The translations under genes were made by a program, and so were the position numbers. DNA of 64,000 bases, from NCBI RefSeq assembly GCF_023630175.1, contig NZ_JALLIN010000030.1, forward strand, positions 1 through 64,000, written 5' to 3'. The notes under the pieces are model-generated. The model had not been told where the DNA came from. It worked only from the letters and a program-made list of their open reading frames with translations, and searched no databases. This document shows, one piece after another, positions 7,757 through 15,756 of this stretch (within the stretch, counting starts at the first letter, position 1; each line of letters starts with the position of its first letter). Source of the stretch: Streptomyces cellostaticus. Lineage in GTDB: Bacteria > Actinomycetota > Actinomycetes > Streptomycetales > Streptomycetaceae.

Positions 7757-9112
7757 ATGTGCGAGGGTGCAGACGTGAGACTGACGATTCTGGGCGGGGG
7801 CGGCTTCCGGGTTCCGCTCGTGTACCAAGCGCTGCTGGCCGACCGCGGCGCGGGCCGGGTCACCGAGGTCGTGCTGCACGATCCGGACGACGGCAGACTG
7901 CACGCGGTGGCCCGGGTGCTGGCCGAACAGGCGTCCGCCGTCGCCGACGCCCCTCGCGTGACCACCACCACCGATCTCGACGAGGCCCTGCGCGGCGTCG
8001 ACTTCGTCTTCTCCGCGATCCGCGTCGGCGGTCTCCGGGGCCGGGCGGACGACGAGCGGGTGGCCCTGGCCGAAGGTGTCCTCGGGCAGGAGACGGTCGG
8101 CGCGGGCGGAATCGCGTACGGCCTGCGGACGGTACCGGTCGCCGTCGACATCGCGCGACGGGTGGCCCGTCTGGCCCCGGAGGCCTGGGTCATCAACTTC
8201 ACCAACCCGGCGGGGCTGGTCACCGAGGCCATGTCCCGCCACCTCGGCGACCGCGTGATCGGCATCTGCGACTCGCCGGTCGGTCTCGGCCGCCGGGTGG
8301 CCCGGGTGCTCGGGGTGCGGGCCGAGGACGCCTGGGTCGACTACGTCGGGCTCAACCACCTCGGCTGGCTGCGCGGTCTGCGCGTGGAGGGCCGCGACGA
8401 ACTGCCGCGCCTGCTCGCCGACCCGGGACTGCTCGGCTCCTTCGAGGAGGGCAGGCTCTTCGGCGCCGACTGGCTGCAGTCGCTGGGCGCGATCCCCAAC
8501 GAGTACCTGCACTACTACTACTTCAACCGCGAGGCGGTGCGCGCCTACCAGGAGGCGGACAGGACCCGCGGCGCCTTCCTGCGCGAGCAGCAGGCGCGCT
8601 TCTACGACGAGGTCCGCCGCACGGACGTCTCCGCCCTCGACACCTGGGAGCGCACCCGGGCAGAGCGGGAGGCGACCTACATGGCGCAGAACCGGGAGGC
8701 GGCGGGCGCCGGCGAGCGCGAGGCCGAGGACCTCTCGGGCGGCTACGAGCAGGTGGCCCTCGCTCTGATGCGGGCCATCGCCCGGGACGAGCGCACCACG
8801 CTGATCCTCAACGTCCGCAACCGGGGCGCCCTGTCCGTCCTGGACGACGAGGCCGTCGTCGAGGTGCCCTGCCTGGTGGACGCCAACGGTGCCCACCCCG
8901 TCGCGGCCGCCCCGCTGCCGGGCCACGCCACCGGCCTGGTGTGCGCGGTGAAGGCCGTCGAGCGTGAGGTGCTCGCCGCCGCCGGAACCGGGTCGCGCGC
9001 CACAGCCGTGAAGGCCTTCGCGCTGCATCCGCTGGTCGACTCGGTCCACGTGGCCCGTCGCCTGGTGGAGGGGTACACGGCCGTCCATCCCGGGCTCGGG
9101 TACCTGACCTGA
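7757..9112 (+). CDS. GH4 6-phospho-beta-glucosidase-type glycosidase
   Basis: 451 residues, the normal size for glycoside hydrolase family 4, which uses NAD+ and a divalent metal to cleave (mostly phosphorylated) glycosides in the cytoplasm. The N-terminal Rossmann motif LTILGGGGFRVP follows the start; VGAGGIAYGLRTVPV, INFTNPAGLVTEAM, GICDSP (metal-ligand cysteine) and GLNHLGW (metal-ligand histidine) mark the catalytic region. The ATG at 7757 has GGAGG five bases before it; a GTG at 7775 is an alternative. The stop codon TGA is also the first three bases of the 166-bp repeat element. Phosphorylated beta-glucosides are the likely substrates, not proven. Confidence 0.9.
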   Translation: MCEGADVRLTILGGGGFRVPLVYQALLADRGAGRVTEVVLHDPDDGRLHAVARVLAEQASAVADAPRVTTTTDLDEALRGVDFVFSAIRVGGLRGRADDERVALAEGVLGQETVGAGGIAYGLRTVPVAVDIARRVARLAPEAWVINFTNPAGLVTEAMSRHLGDRVIGICDSPVGLGRRVARVLGVRAEDAWVDYVGLNHLGWLRGLRVEGRDELPRLLADPGLLGSFEEGRLFGADWLQSLGAIPNEYLHYYYFNREAVRAYQEADRTRGAFLREQQARFYDEVRRTDVSALDTWERTRAEREATYMAQNREAAGAGEREAEDLSGGYEQVALALMRAIARDERTTLILNVRNRGALSVLDDEAVVEVPCLVDANGAHPVAAAPLPGHATGLVCAVKAVEREVLAAAGTGSRATAVKAFALHPLVDSVHVARRLVEGYTAVHPGLGYLT

Positions 9113-9275
9113 GGGCTGTCCCGCGATCCCCGGCGGGCGCACGACGACGGCCACGGCAGCTCACCGCGGTGTCGGATCGCCCGCATACGCCCCGTACGAG
9201 GACGACCCTCCGCCGTGCGACGCACCGCGTCCGGCGCCGCGCGCCGACCCACCGGGGATCACGGGACGGCCCTTG
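9110..9275 (+). repeat. 166-bp imperfect inverted-repeat element, copy A
   Basis: Starts TGAGGGCTGTCCCG on the stop codon of the GH4 gene and ends with the inverted counterpart (CCACCGGGGATCACGGGAC, then GGCCC). Arms of about 36-40 bp pair imperfectly. It is collinear with copy B at 63026: the inner word GTCGGATCGCCCG sits at offset 61 in both, and CCACCGGGG at offset 139 in both. No coding capacity; MITE-like or REP-like. Confidence 0.8.
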
Positions 9276-9379
9276 GCCCCGGCGCCTGACCCCGCCCCGT
9301 CCGCCCGACGCGGCCGAGGAGCGTTCGGCGGACCGGCCGGCCGCTCCCCGTGACAGCGGCCGGCCGGTCCGATCCCCCG

Positions 9380-9493
9380 TTCCCCCGTGCTTCCCCCGTT
9401 CCCCCGTGCTTCCCCCGTTCCCCCGTGCTTCCCCCGTTCCCCCGTGCTTCCCCCGTTCCCCCGTGCTTCCCCCGTTCCCCCGTGCTTCCCCCG
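9380..9493. repeat. Six perfect tandem copies of a 19-bp unit
   Basis: TTCCCCCGTGCTTCCCCCG repeats six times head to tail (9380, 9399, 9418, 9437, 9456, 9475) without a mismatch, flanked by partial units. It lies between the convergent GH4 and chitinase genes. A Gly/Arg/Thr-rich minus-strand ORF across it is a product of the repeat and is not called. One strand is C-rich in runs of five, a potential i-motif/G-quadruplex tract. Confidence 0.95.
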
Positions 9494-9551
9494 TGTTCCT
9501 GTCATTGAGAGTCGCGGCACCACCTCCTGATACACCCCGAGCGGAGAAGAA

Positions 9552-9579
9552 ATCCCCCCGGCCGGGAAGCCGGGGGGAT
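9552..9579. terminator. Bidirectional terminator hairpin
   Basis: Perfect 11-bp arms ATCCCCCCGGC / GCCGGGGGGAT around a 6-nt loop, 20 bp beyond the chitinase stop. Serves chitinase (minus strand) and possibly GH4 from the other side. Confidence 0.8.
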
Positions 9580-9599
9580 GTCGCCGGGTGCCGCCGTGC

Positions 9600-11285
9600 T
9601 CAGCCGGTGAAGCCGGCCGTGATGGAGGTGAACTGCCAGGTGCTCTGGCTGATGCCGGAGCAGTTGCTCACCACACCGCCGCCCGGGCAGGGCCGGTCGC
9701 GGTTGACCGCCCAGTAGGCGAGCCGCGCGATGTGGTGCGAGTTGGCCCAGTCACGGACCTGGGTCCAGATCGCCGGGGTGGTGTTCTCCTGCTGGTCGGA
9801 CAGGCCGTTCATGCCGGAGATGCCGATGTGTGCGTACGCGGTCGCGTCGTTCCAGCCGAACGTCGACTTCAGCTTGTTCTTCAGCCCCTCGGCCGCGTTC
9901 ACGGTGTTGCCGTACATGTCGGAGCCGCCGCCGAAGTCGAACGGCATGATCGTGAAGACGTCGATGTCGGCGCCCAGCGACTTCGCCTGCTCGATGAGCC
10001 GGTTGCCGTAGTAGGTCGGGCCGGTGGTCGAGGTGCCGAAGGTGACGATGGTCCGGAGACCGGGGTTGTTGGCCTTGACCGTCTTCAGCGCGGTGAGGAT
10101 CCGCGCCTGCACCGCCTCGTTCTCGAACTCGTCCGTGTTCTCGATGTCCATGTCGATCGCCTTCAGCGAGTAGGCGTCGATCACCTTCTGCAGCGCCCCG
10201 GCGAGCGCGCTCGCCGAGGAGCAGTTGGCACCGAGCTTGCTGCCCTGCCAGCCGCCGAACGACGGGACGACGTCACCGCCCGCCGAACGGATCTGGTTGA
10301 CGGCGGTCTGGTCCGCGCCGCCCGTCAGCGCGCGGCTGCCGTCCCAGGCCGGGTTGCAGCCGCCCGAGTCCAGCACGAAAGCCATGGTGAACCACTTGAC
10401 GCCGGTCGCGCTCATCACCGTGGTCGGGTTCGGCGGATCGCCCCAGCCCTCGTACAGGTAGGGGGCCGCCTGCTTGAACCCGCCGCCCCCGCCGGTCCCG
10501 GCGTCTGTCGTGACCGACACCGGGCCGGAGGCCGGCGACATGTTCCCGGCCGCGTCCCGCGCCCTCACGGTGAAGGTGTACGAGGTGCTCGGCGACAGCC
10601 CGCCGACCGTGGCGGAGGTGCCGGAGACGCTGAGCACCCGGTTCGGCCCGGTGTAGACGTCGTACGCGGTCACGCCCACGTTGTCCGAGGCCGCGTTCCA
10701 CTTCAGCGACACGCTGGAGGAGGACTTGCCGGTCGAGGTGAGCCCGCTCGGCGCGGTGGGCGCCTGGGTGTCCCCGCCGTCCGAGCCGCCCGGGCCGTCG
10801 AGCTGGACGTCGTCGGCGTGGTAGGAGCCCTGCGCGTACCAGCCGTGCACGTAGATCGTGGCGCTGGTCTGCGCGGCGCCGGTGGTGAAGGAGACGCTGA
10901 GCCGGCTGTACGCCGACGGGGACGTGGTCCAGGTGGAGGCGCCGCCGTCGACGCCGAGGTACACGTAGGAACCCCGGACCCAGCCGCTCAGGGTGTACGC
11001 GGTGCCCGGCTTGACCGCCACCGTCTGGCTGCACCGTGCGTTGTCGCTCGAACTCACCGCCCCCTGAAGGGCCTTGGAGCCGCTGTGCACGGGGGAGGAG
11101 ACGACCGAGCCGAGGTTGCCGGTGCAGGTCCAGGGGGAGAGGCCGCCCGACTCGAAGCCGGGGTTGGTGAGGACGTTGGCCGCCTGTGCGGTGCCCGGAA
11201 GGGCGACGGCCCCGCCGAGGGCCAGAGCGGCGGAGCCGAGCAGGGCGAGAAGCCGGCGTCTGGGACGCCCGAGTATGTGGCGCAC
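9600..11285 (-). CDS. Secreted GH18 chitinase with N-terminal CBM and fibronectin III domain
   Basis: 561 residues from the GTG at 11285, chosen because AGGGAG lies five bases upstream; a longer ATG start would add 13 residues. Extracellular chitin hydrolase. Signal peptide about 1-36 (LLALLGSAALALGG then AQAAN), a jelly-roll carbohydrate-binding module (about 37-165, starting NVLTNPGFESGGLSPW), a fibronectin type III domain (about 173-262) and a GH18 domain (about 270-561). The catalytic D-x-D-x-E motif is AIDMDIEN near residue 376. The chitin-type promoter at 11349-11377 with an embedded TTGGT/ACCAA palindrome suggests control by amino-sugar availability. Confidence 0.95.
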   Translation of the reverse strand: MRHILGRPRRRLLALLGSAALALGGAVALPGTAQAANVLTNPGFESGGLSPWTCTGNLGSVVSSPVHSGSKALQGAVSSSDNARCSQTVAVKPGTAYTLSGWVRGSYVYLGVDGGASTWTTSPSAYSRLSVSFTTGAAQTSATIYVHGWYAQGSYHADDVQLDGPGGSDGGDTQAPTAPSGLTSTGKSSSSVSLKWNAASDNVGVTAYDVYTGPNRVLSVSGTSATVGGLSPSTSYTFTVRARDAAGNMSPASGPVSVTTDAGTGGGGGFKQAAPYLYEGWGDPPNPTTVMSATGVKWFTMAFVLDSGGCNPAWDGSRALTGGADQTAVNQIRSAGGDVVPSFGGWQGSKLGANCSSASALAGALQKVIDAYSLKAIDMDIENTDEFENEAVQARILTALKTVKANNPGLRTIVTFGTSTTGPTYYGNRLIEQAKSLGADIDVFTIMPFDFGGGSDMYGNTVNAAEGLKNKLKSTFGWNDATAYAHIGISGMNGLSDQQENTTPAIWTQVRDWANSHHIARLAYWAVNRDRPCPGGGVVSNCSGISQSTWQFTSITAGFTG

Positions 11286-11348
11286 GCGATCTCCCTGTGG
11301 GGATGGGGGTGTTCGGGAGTGCAAGGGAATGCTGCAGGTGCGTCACCA

Positions 11349-11377
11349 AAGTTGGTATGGACCAATCGAGGTGTCAA
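11349..11377 (-). promoter_or_regulatory. Chitinase promoter with embedded DasR-like palindrome
   Basis: Minus strand: TTGACA (11377-11372), 17-bp spacer, CAACTT (11354-11349). Between and overlapping the hexamers is TTGGTATGGACCAA (11352-11365), arms TTGGT/ACCAA. Streptomyces chitinase promoters are known to carry such repeats recognised by the GntR regulator DasR; binding here is inference. Confidence 0.68.
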
Positions 11378-11432
11378 GAGGGCGAGCCGAACGGGCCCTG
11401 GGCCCGGGCCGGTGTGCGCCGGGGCGAGGGCG

Positions 11433-12560
11433 TCACGCCGGGGCGGTGGCGGGGGTGCCGGCCTCCCGGGCGGCCGTCTCGGCGGGCGCCGGTACGGCGG
11501 GGGACGGGGCGGCCGCGGTCCGTTGCCGCGGCACGGGTGCCGGCCGCAGCGTTCGCGGCGCCGGCACCACCGTGTAGTCCTGGCCCAGGAACGGGGGCTC
11601 GATCACACCCGGGTCCTCGCCCAGCGCCAGTTGCACGGCCGCCCACGGGGCGTTGATCCCGCACAGCGAGAGCTGGTGCAGCCCCCCGGCCGGCCTGGTG
11701 TTGACGTCCATCAGCACCGGGCGGTCGCCGTGCATGCGGAACTGGATGTTGGACAGGTAGTGCAGCCCGAAGCCCTCCGCGAGCATCCGGGCCGGTGCCA
11801 GCCACCGCTCGCGCACGGTGAAGCCCCGGCGGCGGCCGTGCTTGGTGCGGCCCACCGCGAGCCGGAGCCGGTTGTCCGGCCCGGTCAGGCAGTCCACCGA
11901 CACCTCCGGCTGTTCCAGCCGCGGCATCACCAGCCAGTCCACCGGCTCCTCCGCCCGCCGCAGCGCCTCGACCACCAGGTCGAGCTGGACGTACGGCCCC
12001 GGGAACCCGCTCAGATGCGCGAGCGAGAACGGCGCGCGTGTGATCATCCGGAAGCCGGCCCCGCCCGCCCCGGACGCCGGCTTGAAGCACGCCCGCTCTC
12101 CGGCCGCTTCCAACTCCTCCACGGCACATACGAGTTCGTCCACCGTGCGCACCCGCCACCAGGGCGGCACCGGCACACCGACCGCACGCGCCGCCTCGTA
12201 GGCGGTCGCCTTGTCCTCGAACACGGCCACCGCCTCGGGCGTCGGTGCCAGCAGCGCCGTGCCGGCCGCCCGGAACTCCGCGCGGTGCGCCACCACCGCC
12301 GCCTGGTGCAGCCGGGGCACGAACACGTCGATCCCGCGCCGGGCGCACTGGTCCAGGGCGTACTCCACGTACCCGGCCGGCGACAGGCCCTCCGGCTCGA
12401 GGTCGGCGGTGTCGGCGGCGGCCAGCACGGGGGAGTCGGCGTCACCGTGCGTGGCGTGGATCTCGACCGCCCGGTCGGCGGGATTCCTCCGGAGCTGATC
12501 CATGAAGAAGACGTTCTCCGCGTACGTGCGGTTGAGCCAGACGCGTACGCGAGAGGGCAT
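11433..12560 (-). CDS. ATP-grasp domain protein
   Basis: 375 residues. An ATP-grasp ligase-like protein that probably forms an acyl-phosphate intermediate and joins it to an amine or similar nucleophile; substrate unknown. The N-terminal preATP-grasp part (about 1-110) is followed by ACFKPASGAGGAGFRM (nucleotide-binding lysine and glycine loop, about residues 157-172) and by the metal-binding HYLSNIQFRMHG...VLMDVNTRPAGG region near residues 285-315. The C-terminal 45 residues are a Pro/Ala-rich, probably disordered tail. It is a single gene between the chitinase and a divergent metallophosphoesterase. A biosynthetic or peptide-modifying role cannot be told from sequence alone. Confidence 0.85.
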   Translation of the reverse strand: MPSRVRVWLNRTYAENVFFMDQLRRNPADRAVEIHATHGDADSPVLAAADTADLEPEGLSPAGYVEYALDQCARRGIDVFVPRLHQAAVVAHRAEFRAAGTALLAPTPEAVAVFEDKATAYEAARAVGVPVPPWWRVRTVDELVCAVEELEAAGERACFKPASGAGGAGFRMITRAPFSLAHLSGFPGPYVQLDLVVEALRRAEEPVDWLVMPRLEQPEVSVDCLTGPDNRLRLAVGRTKHGRRRGFTVRERWLAPARMLAEGFGLHYLSNIQFRMHGDRPVLMDVNTRPAGGLHQLSLCGINAPWAAVQLALGEDPGVIEPPFLGQDYTVVPAPRTLRPAPVPRQRTAAAPSPAVPAPAETAAREAGTPATAPA

Positions 12561-12828
12561 GCGGGCCGCCTTTCGGGGCGTTCGGGCAGGGCGCGGCGGC
12601 CCGTGCCCGGGCAGGAGGGAGGGAGGGACACCAAACGGCCCTGCTCAAGGGGGAGTTGGGGGTGCCGGTGTCGGGGCGATCATACGGCTTTCAAACGCCC
12701 GCGCGTGCAACGCCCAGGTTACGGATTCCCCCCGGTCCGGGCGGCCCGGCACTGGCCGAAGAGCCCCTTGCCCCGGCCCGGTGAATGTGTTCTGGTGGTG
12801 CCCACGGCAAGATCGGAAGGGGCACGGG

Positions 12829-13734
12829 GTGGAGTCGACGGCCGGGGCCGGACAGCTGCTGGCCATCAGCGATCTGCACATCTCGTACCCGGAGAACCGC
12901 GCGCTCGTGGAGCGGCTGCACCCCGCCACGGCCGACGACTGGCTGATCGTGGCCGGGGACGTCGCGGAGACCGTCGAGGACATCCGCTGGGCGCTCGCCA
13001 CTCTCGCGGACCGCTTCGCCAAGGTGATCTGGGCACCCGGCAACCACGAGCTGTGGACCCACCCGAAGGACCCCGTCACCCTGCGCGGCGTCGCCCGCTA
13101 CGAGCACCTCGTCACCGTGTGCCGGGAGCTGGGTGTGCTCACGCCCGAGGACCCGTACCCGGTGTGGCGCGGCCCGGGCGGCCCGGTCGCCGTCGCCCCG
13201 CTGTTCCTGCTGTACGACTACTCCTTCCTGCCGGACGGCTGCGCCACCAAGACCGACGGCCTGGCCTACGCGCACAGCACGGGCATCGTCTGCAACGACG
13301 AGTACCTGCTGCACCCCGACCCCTATCCGACCCGCGAGGACTGGTGCCGCGCACGCGTCGCCGAGACCGAGCGCAGGCTCGCCGAGCTGCCCGCGGACCT
13401 GCCGACCGTCCTGGCCGGGCACTACCCGCTCGACCGGCACCCCACGGACGTGCTGTGGCACCCCGAGTTCGCCATGTGGTGCGGCACCACCCTCACCGCC
13501 GACTGGCACCACCGGTTCCGGGTCGAGACGATGGTCTACGGCCATCTGCACATCCCGCGGACCACCTGGCACGAGGGAGTCCGCTTCGAAGAGGTGTCCG
13601 TGGGATACCCCCGAGAATGGCGCGAGCGCCCGGTCCCGCCGGGGCGGCCGCGCCGCATACTGCCGATGGAGGTCGGACCCGGTGATCGAGGAGCTGCTCC
13701 CGGAGTCGGTGGTGGCCGTGGAGTCGCACGGTGA
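12829..13734 (+). CDS. Calcineurin-like metallophosphoesterase
   Basis: 301 residues from a GTG preceded by GGAAGG. All metal-ligand motifs of the family are present in order: ISDLHIS (D-x-H), VAGDVAET (GD), APGNHELW (GNHE), LAGHYPLDRH (GH) and VYGHLHIP (GHxH), so a two-metal phosphoesterase is very likely; its natural substrate is unknown. The last about 53 bases overlap the start of the phosphopantetheinyl transferase gene, so the two are probably co-transcribed and coupled. The same pairing is what I remember next to the stand-alone Sfp-type transferase of S. coelicolor. Confidence 0.92.
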   Translation: MESTAGAGQLLAISDLHISYPENRALVERLHPATADDWLIVAGDVAETVEDIRWALATLADRFAKVIWAPGNHELWTHPKDPVTLRGVARYEHLVTVCRELGVLTPEDPYPVWRGPGGPVAVAPLFLLYDYSFLPDGCATKTDGLAYAHSTGIVCNDEYLLHPDPYPTREDWCRARVAETERRLAELPADLPTVLAGHYPLDRHPTDVLWHPEFAMWCGTTLTADWHHRFRVETMVYGHLHIPRTTWHEGVRFEEVSVGYPREWRERPVPPGRPRRILPMEVGPGDRGAAPGVGGGRGVAR

Positions 13735-14362
13735 CCAGGACACCGACGAGGCCCTGCTGTACCCGCAGGAGCGCCCCCTCGTCGCGCGGGCGGTGAGCAA
13801 GCGCCGCCAGGAGTTCACCGCGGCGCGGGCCTGCGCCCGGCGGGCCATGGAGAAGCTCGGCGTACCGCCGCAGCCCGTCCTGACCGGCGAGCGCGGCGCC
13901 CCCGTCTGGCCGGCCGGACTGGCCGGCAGCATGACCCACTGCGAGGGCTACCGTGCCGCCGCGCTGGTCCGCGCCACCGACCTGGCCTCCCTCGGCATCG
14001 ACGCCGAACCACACGCCCCGCTGCCGGAGGGCGTCTTCGGCACCATCGCGCTCCCCGCCGAGCAGGACCGGCACCGGGAGCTGTCCGCCGCCCGGCCCGC
14101 CGTGTGCTGGGACCGGCTGCTGTTCAGCGCCAAAGAATCGGTCTACAAGGCGTGGTTCCCCCTCACCCGCGCCTGGCTGGACTTCTCCGAGGCCGACATC
14201 GAACTCACCGCCGCCCCCGGGCAGGACGCGCGAGGCGGTTTCCGCGCCCGGCTGCTCGTCCCCGGCCCGCTGGTCGGCGGTGTCCGGGTGGACGCGTTCG
14301 AGGGAAGCTGGCTCGTCCGGGACGGGCTGGTGCTGTCCGCGGTGACCGTCCCGCACCCCTGA
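13682..14362 (+). CDS. 4'-phosphopantetheinyl transferase, Sfp/EntD type
   Basis: 226 residues. Transfers the 4'-phosphopantetheine arm of coenzyme A to carrier-protein serines of polyketide, peptide or siderophore synthases. Motifs: GERGAPVWPAGLAGSMTHCE (the usual P-x-x-W-P-x-G-x-x-G-S-x-x-H stretch, about residues 66-84), LGIDAEPHAPLP near 104-115 with the Mg-binding Asp and Glu, and FSAKESVYKAWFP near 148 (the K-E-x-x-x-K signature). GTG start with GGAGG nine bases upstream, inside the metallophosphoesterase gene. No carrier-protein synthase lies in the window, so it is probably a genome-wide housekeeping activator. Confidence 0.95.
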   Translation: MIEELLPESVVAVESHGDQDTDEALLYPQERPLVARAVSKRRQEFTAARACARRAMEKLGVPPQPVLTGERGAPVWPAGLAGSMTHCEGYRAAALVRATDLASLGIDAEPHAPLPEGVFGTIALPAEQDRHRELSAARPAVCWDRLLFSAKESVYKAWFPLTRAWLDFSEADIELTAAPGQDARGGFRARLLVPGPLVGGVRVDAFEGSWLVRDGLVLSAVTVPHP

Positions 14363-14388
14363 GCGGCACGGCCACCCGCGACCGCGGC

Positions 14389-14616
14389 TCACTCCTGCGG
14401 GCACCAGTGGGACAGCAGCCCGAAGAACTCCTCCTCGTTCCCCGCGAGCCCGGCCCGCGCCAGCGCGGCGTCGGCCTCGGCGAGCACGCCGGGCGGCACC
14501 AGGACGGGCCGGGGCCCCTCCGGGGGTCCGTCGAAGGCCGCGCGCACGGTGTGCAGCAGCCGCAGGTAGGCCTGGACGGCGGTGCGCTCACGGTCGGTCG
14601 GTACGGCGGTGGTCAT
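14389..14616 (-). CDS. Small conserved-looking hypothetical protein
   Basis: 75 residues (starting MTTAVPTDRERTAVQAYLRL), rich in Ala, Glu and Leu and probably helical, ending in a CPQE tail with a single cysteine. ATG preceded by GGGGAG nine bases upstream, which supports translation. No recognised domain. It is convergent with the phosphopantetheinyl transferase gene, with 26 bp between stops. About 240 bp separate its start from the XRE regulator's stop; I see no gene there. Confidence 0.65.
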   Translation of the reverse strand: MTTAVPTDRERTAVQAYLRLLHTVRAAFDGPPEGPRPVLVPPGVLAEADAALARAGLAGNEEEFFGLLSHWCPQE

Positions 14617-14854
14617 CGGTCGGATCTCCCCGGTTCGGCGTCACGGATCGCGCGCGCTGCGGCGCCGTGCGCCGCGTCGTACGGAGCACCAGCTTGCCGC
14701 CCGCCACTGACAACGCCGTGCGGACGGGCCCGGGTTCGCCCGCACAGCGGAGGCCGTCCCCTCCCAGGACACGGCGATCGGCCGTCGCAGAGGTCCTCGC
14801 GGACGGCCCACGGGGCCGGCGGGGCATCCCGGTCCGGCAGGTCCCGGGGCCGGT

Positions 14855-15511
14855 CTACGCCTCCGGCCGCTGGACGCTCTCCAGGAGCATGTCGAGCCAC
14901 TCGGCGACCTTGTCCCGGTGCTGGTCGGTGGGCAGTTGCGCGGCCCGCCAGGCGATCCCGCGGACCCCGTGGTCCTGCAGCAGCCGTTCCAGCGGGTCCT
15001 CCGTGGCCTCGGCGGCGGCCCGCTCCCGGTCGGCGAGCTGCTGCAGCAGTTCCTGCTCGGTGCGCTGCAGGGCACTTGCCAGCGCCTCGGCGTCCTCCGC
15101 GGTGAGGAATCCGGCGTGCACCCGGAAGAACCGCTGCAGTGCGTCGCAGTGCTCCATGGTCGGCCGCCGGTCGCCGTTGATCAGCGCGCCCGCCTGCTGC
15201 CGGGACATGCCCGCGCCGTCCGCGATCTCCTGCTGGGTGTACTTGCGGCCGTTCGGCTTCAGCCGGGAGCGGCGCAGCAGGTCCAGGCGTTGCAGGAAGC
15301 GGGCCTGCACGTCCGGTTCGCCCGCCGGGCGGCCGCTGAGCAGAGCCTTGACCACCGCCTCCGGGACACCGCAGGCGATGGAGAGCCGCCCCACGTCGAA
15401 GACCTCCGGGTGCGGCACGCCGAGCCGGTCTGCGAGCGCGGTGACGCGGGCGGCGACGGCCGACAGCTGTGCGGTCTCGGTGGCGCCCGGATCCTCGTAG
15501 CCATCCGTCAC
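14855..15511 (-). CDS. XRE-type helix-turn-helix regulator
   Basis: 218 residues from the GTG at 15511, which has AGGAG eight bases upstream; the open frame extends further but without a site. An N-terminal helical segment (about 1-70) is followed by an XRE helix-turn-helix: KYTQQEIADGAGMSRQQAGA at about residues 90-109, then LINGDRRPTMEHCDALQRFF. The C-terminal half is helical and Glu/Gln-rich, lacking the ligand domain often fused to such regulators. Divergent from an MmyB-type ligand-domain protein across a palindrome-rich promoter region, suggesting that the two act together. The target genes are unknown. Confidence 0.88.
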   Translation of the reverse strand: MTDGYEDPGATETAQLSAVAARVTALADRLGVPHPEVFDVGRLSIACGVPEAVVKALLSGRPAGEPDVQARFLQRLDLLRRSRLKPNGRKYTQQEIADGAGMSRQQAGALINGDRRPTMEHCDALQRFFRVHAGFLTAEDAEALASALQRTEQELLQQLADRERAAAEATEDPLERLLQDHGVRGIAWRAAQLPTDQHRDKVAEWLDMLLESVQRPEA

Positions 15512-15565
15512 CGACAGAACTCCTACGTCTCTCGAAGGTCTCGGGTGCGTTCCGTGCTTCCCACA

Positions 15566-15609
15566 AGCGGGTGTCGTGAACTTCCCGGAGAGTAGCGGGT
15601 GCTTCGAAC
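15566..15609. repeat. Direct repeat upstream of the XRE gene
   Basis: AGCGGGTGTCGTGAAC (15566-15581) and AGCGGGTGCTTCGAAC (15594-15609) are near-identical and spaced 28 bp, with the second followed by CCGC to make a GCGGGT/ACCCGC hairpin. Possible operator half-sites of the divergent regulators. Confidence 0.45.
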
Positions 15610-15623
15610 CCGCATCCAGGTCT

Positions 15624-15639
15624 CGCCACAACTGTGGCG
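15624..15639. promoter_or_regulatory. Palindromic operator candidate
   Basis: CGCCACA-AC-TGTGGCG, perfect 7-bp arms, between the divergent XRE and MmyB-like genes and just upstream of the latter's predicted promoter. Autoregulation is plausible. Confidence 0.5.
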
Positions 15640-15676
15640 AATTTCAGCCGTCAACCGACAGGAAATGCCACGATAG

Positions 15677-15706
15677 TTGACACGACTCTCGTCGGGGCAG
15701 CAGGAT
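15677..15706 (+). promoter_or_regulatory. Predicted promoter of the MmyB-like gene
   Basis: TTGACA (15677-15682), 18-bp spacer, CAGGAT (15701-15706): close to the Streptomyces vegetative consensus, about 50 bp upstream of the ATG. Confidence 0.6.
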
Positions 15707-15756
15707 CGCATCGCCGCGCGAAGGCCGGCAGAGGCAAGAGGGGTGATGACCTCCCG

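Noticed and set aside
9380..9493. CRISPR-like array
   Set aside because: The repeats are head to tail without spacers and no cas gene is near.
9161..9535. Minus-strand ORF rich in Gly, Thr and Arg
   Set aside because: It is simply the translation of the six-copy 19-bp tandem repeat and the repeat element; no start signal and no homologous-looking domain.
13682..14362. Phosphopantetheinyl transferase as part of a biosynthetic gene cluster
   Set aside because: No polyketide or peptide synthase or carrier protein lies within the window; the neighbours are a phosphoesterase and regulators.
11433..15511. A biosynthetic operon of ATP-grasp, phosphoesterase, transferase and XRE genes
   Set aside because: Orientation changes and separate promoters make a single operon unlikely; no substrate-forming enzymes are present.
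15594..15614. tRNA T-arm-like hairpin GCGGGT...TTCGAA...ACCCGC
   Set aside because: No acceptor, D or anticodon arms in either direction; the stem lies in the divergent promoter region and looks like part of a regulatory direct repeat.
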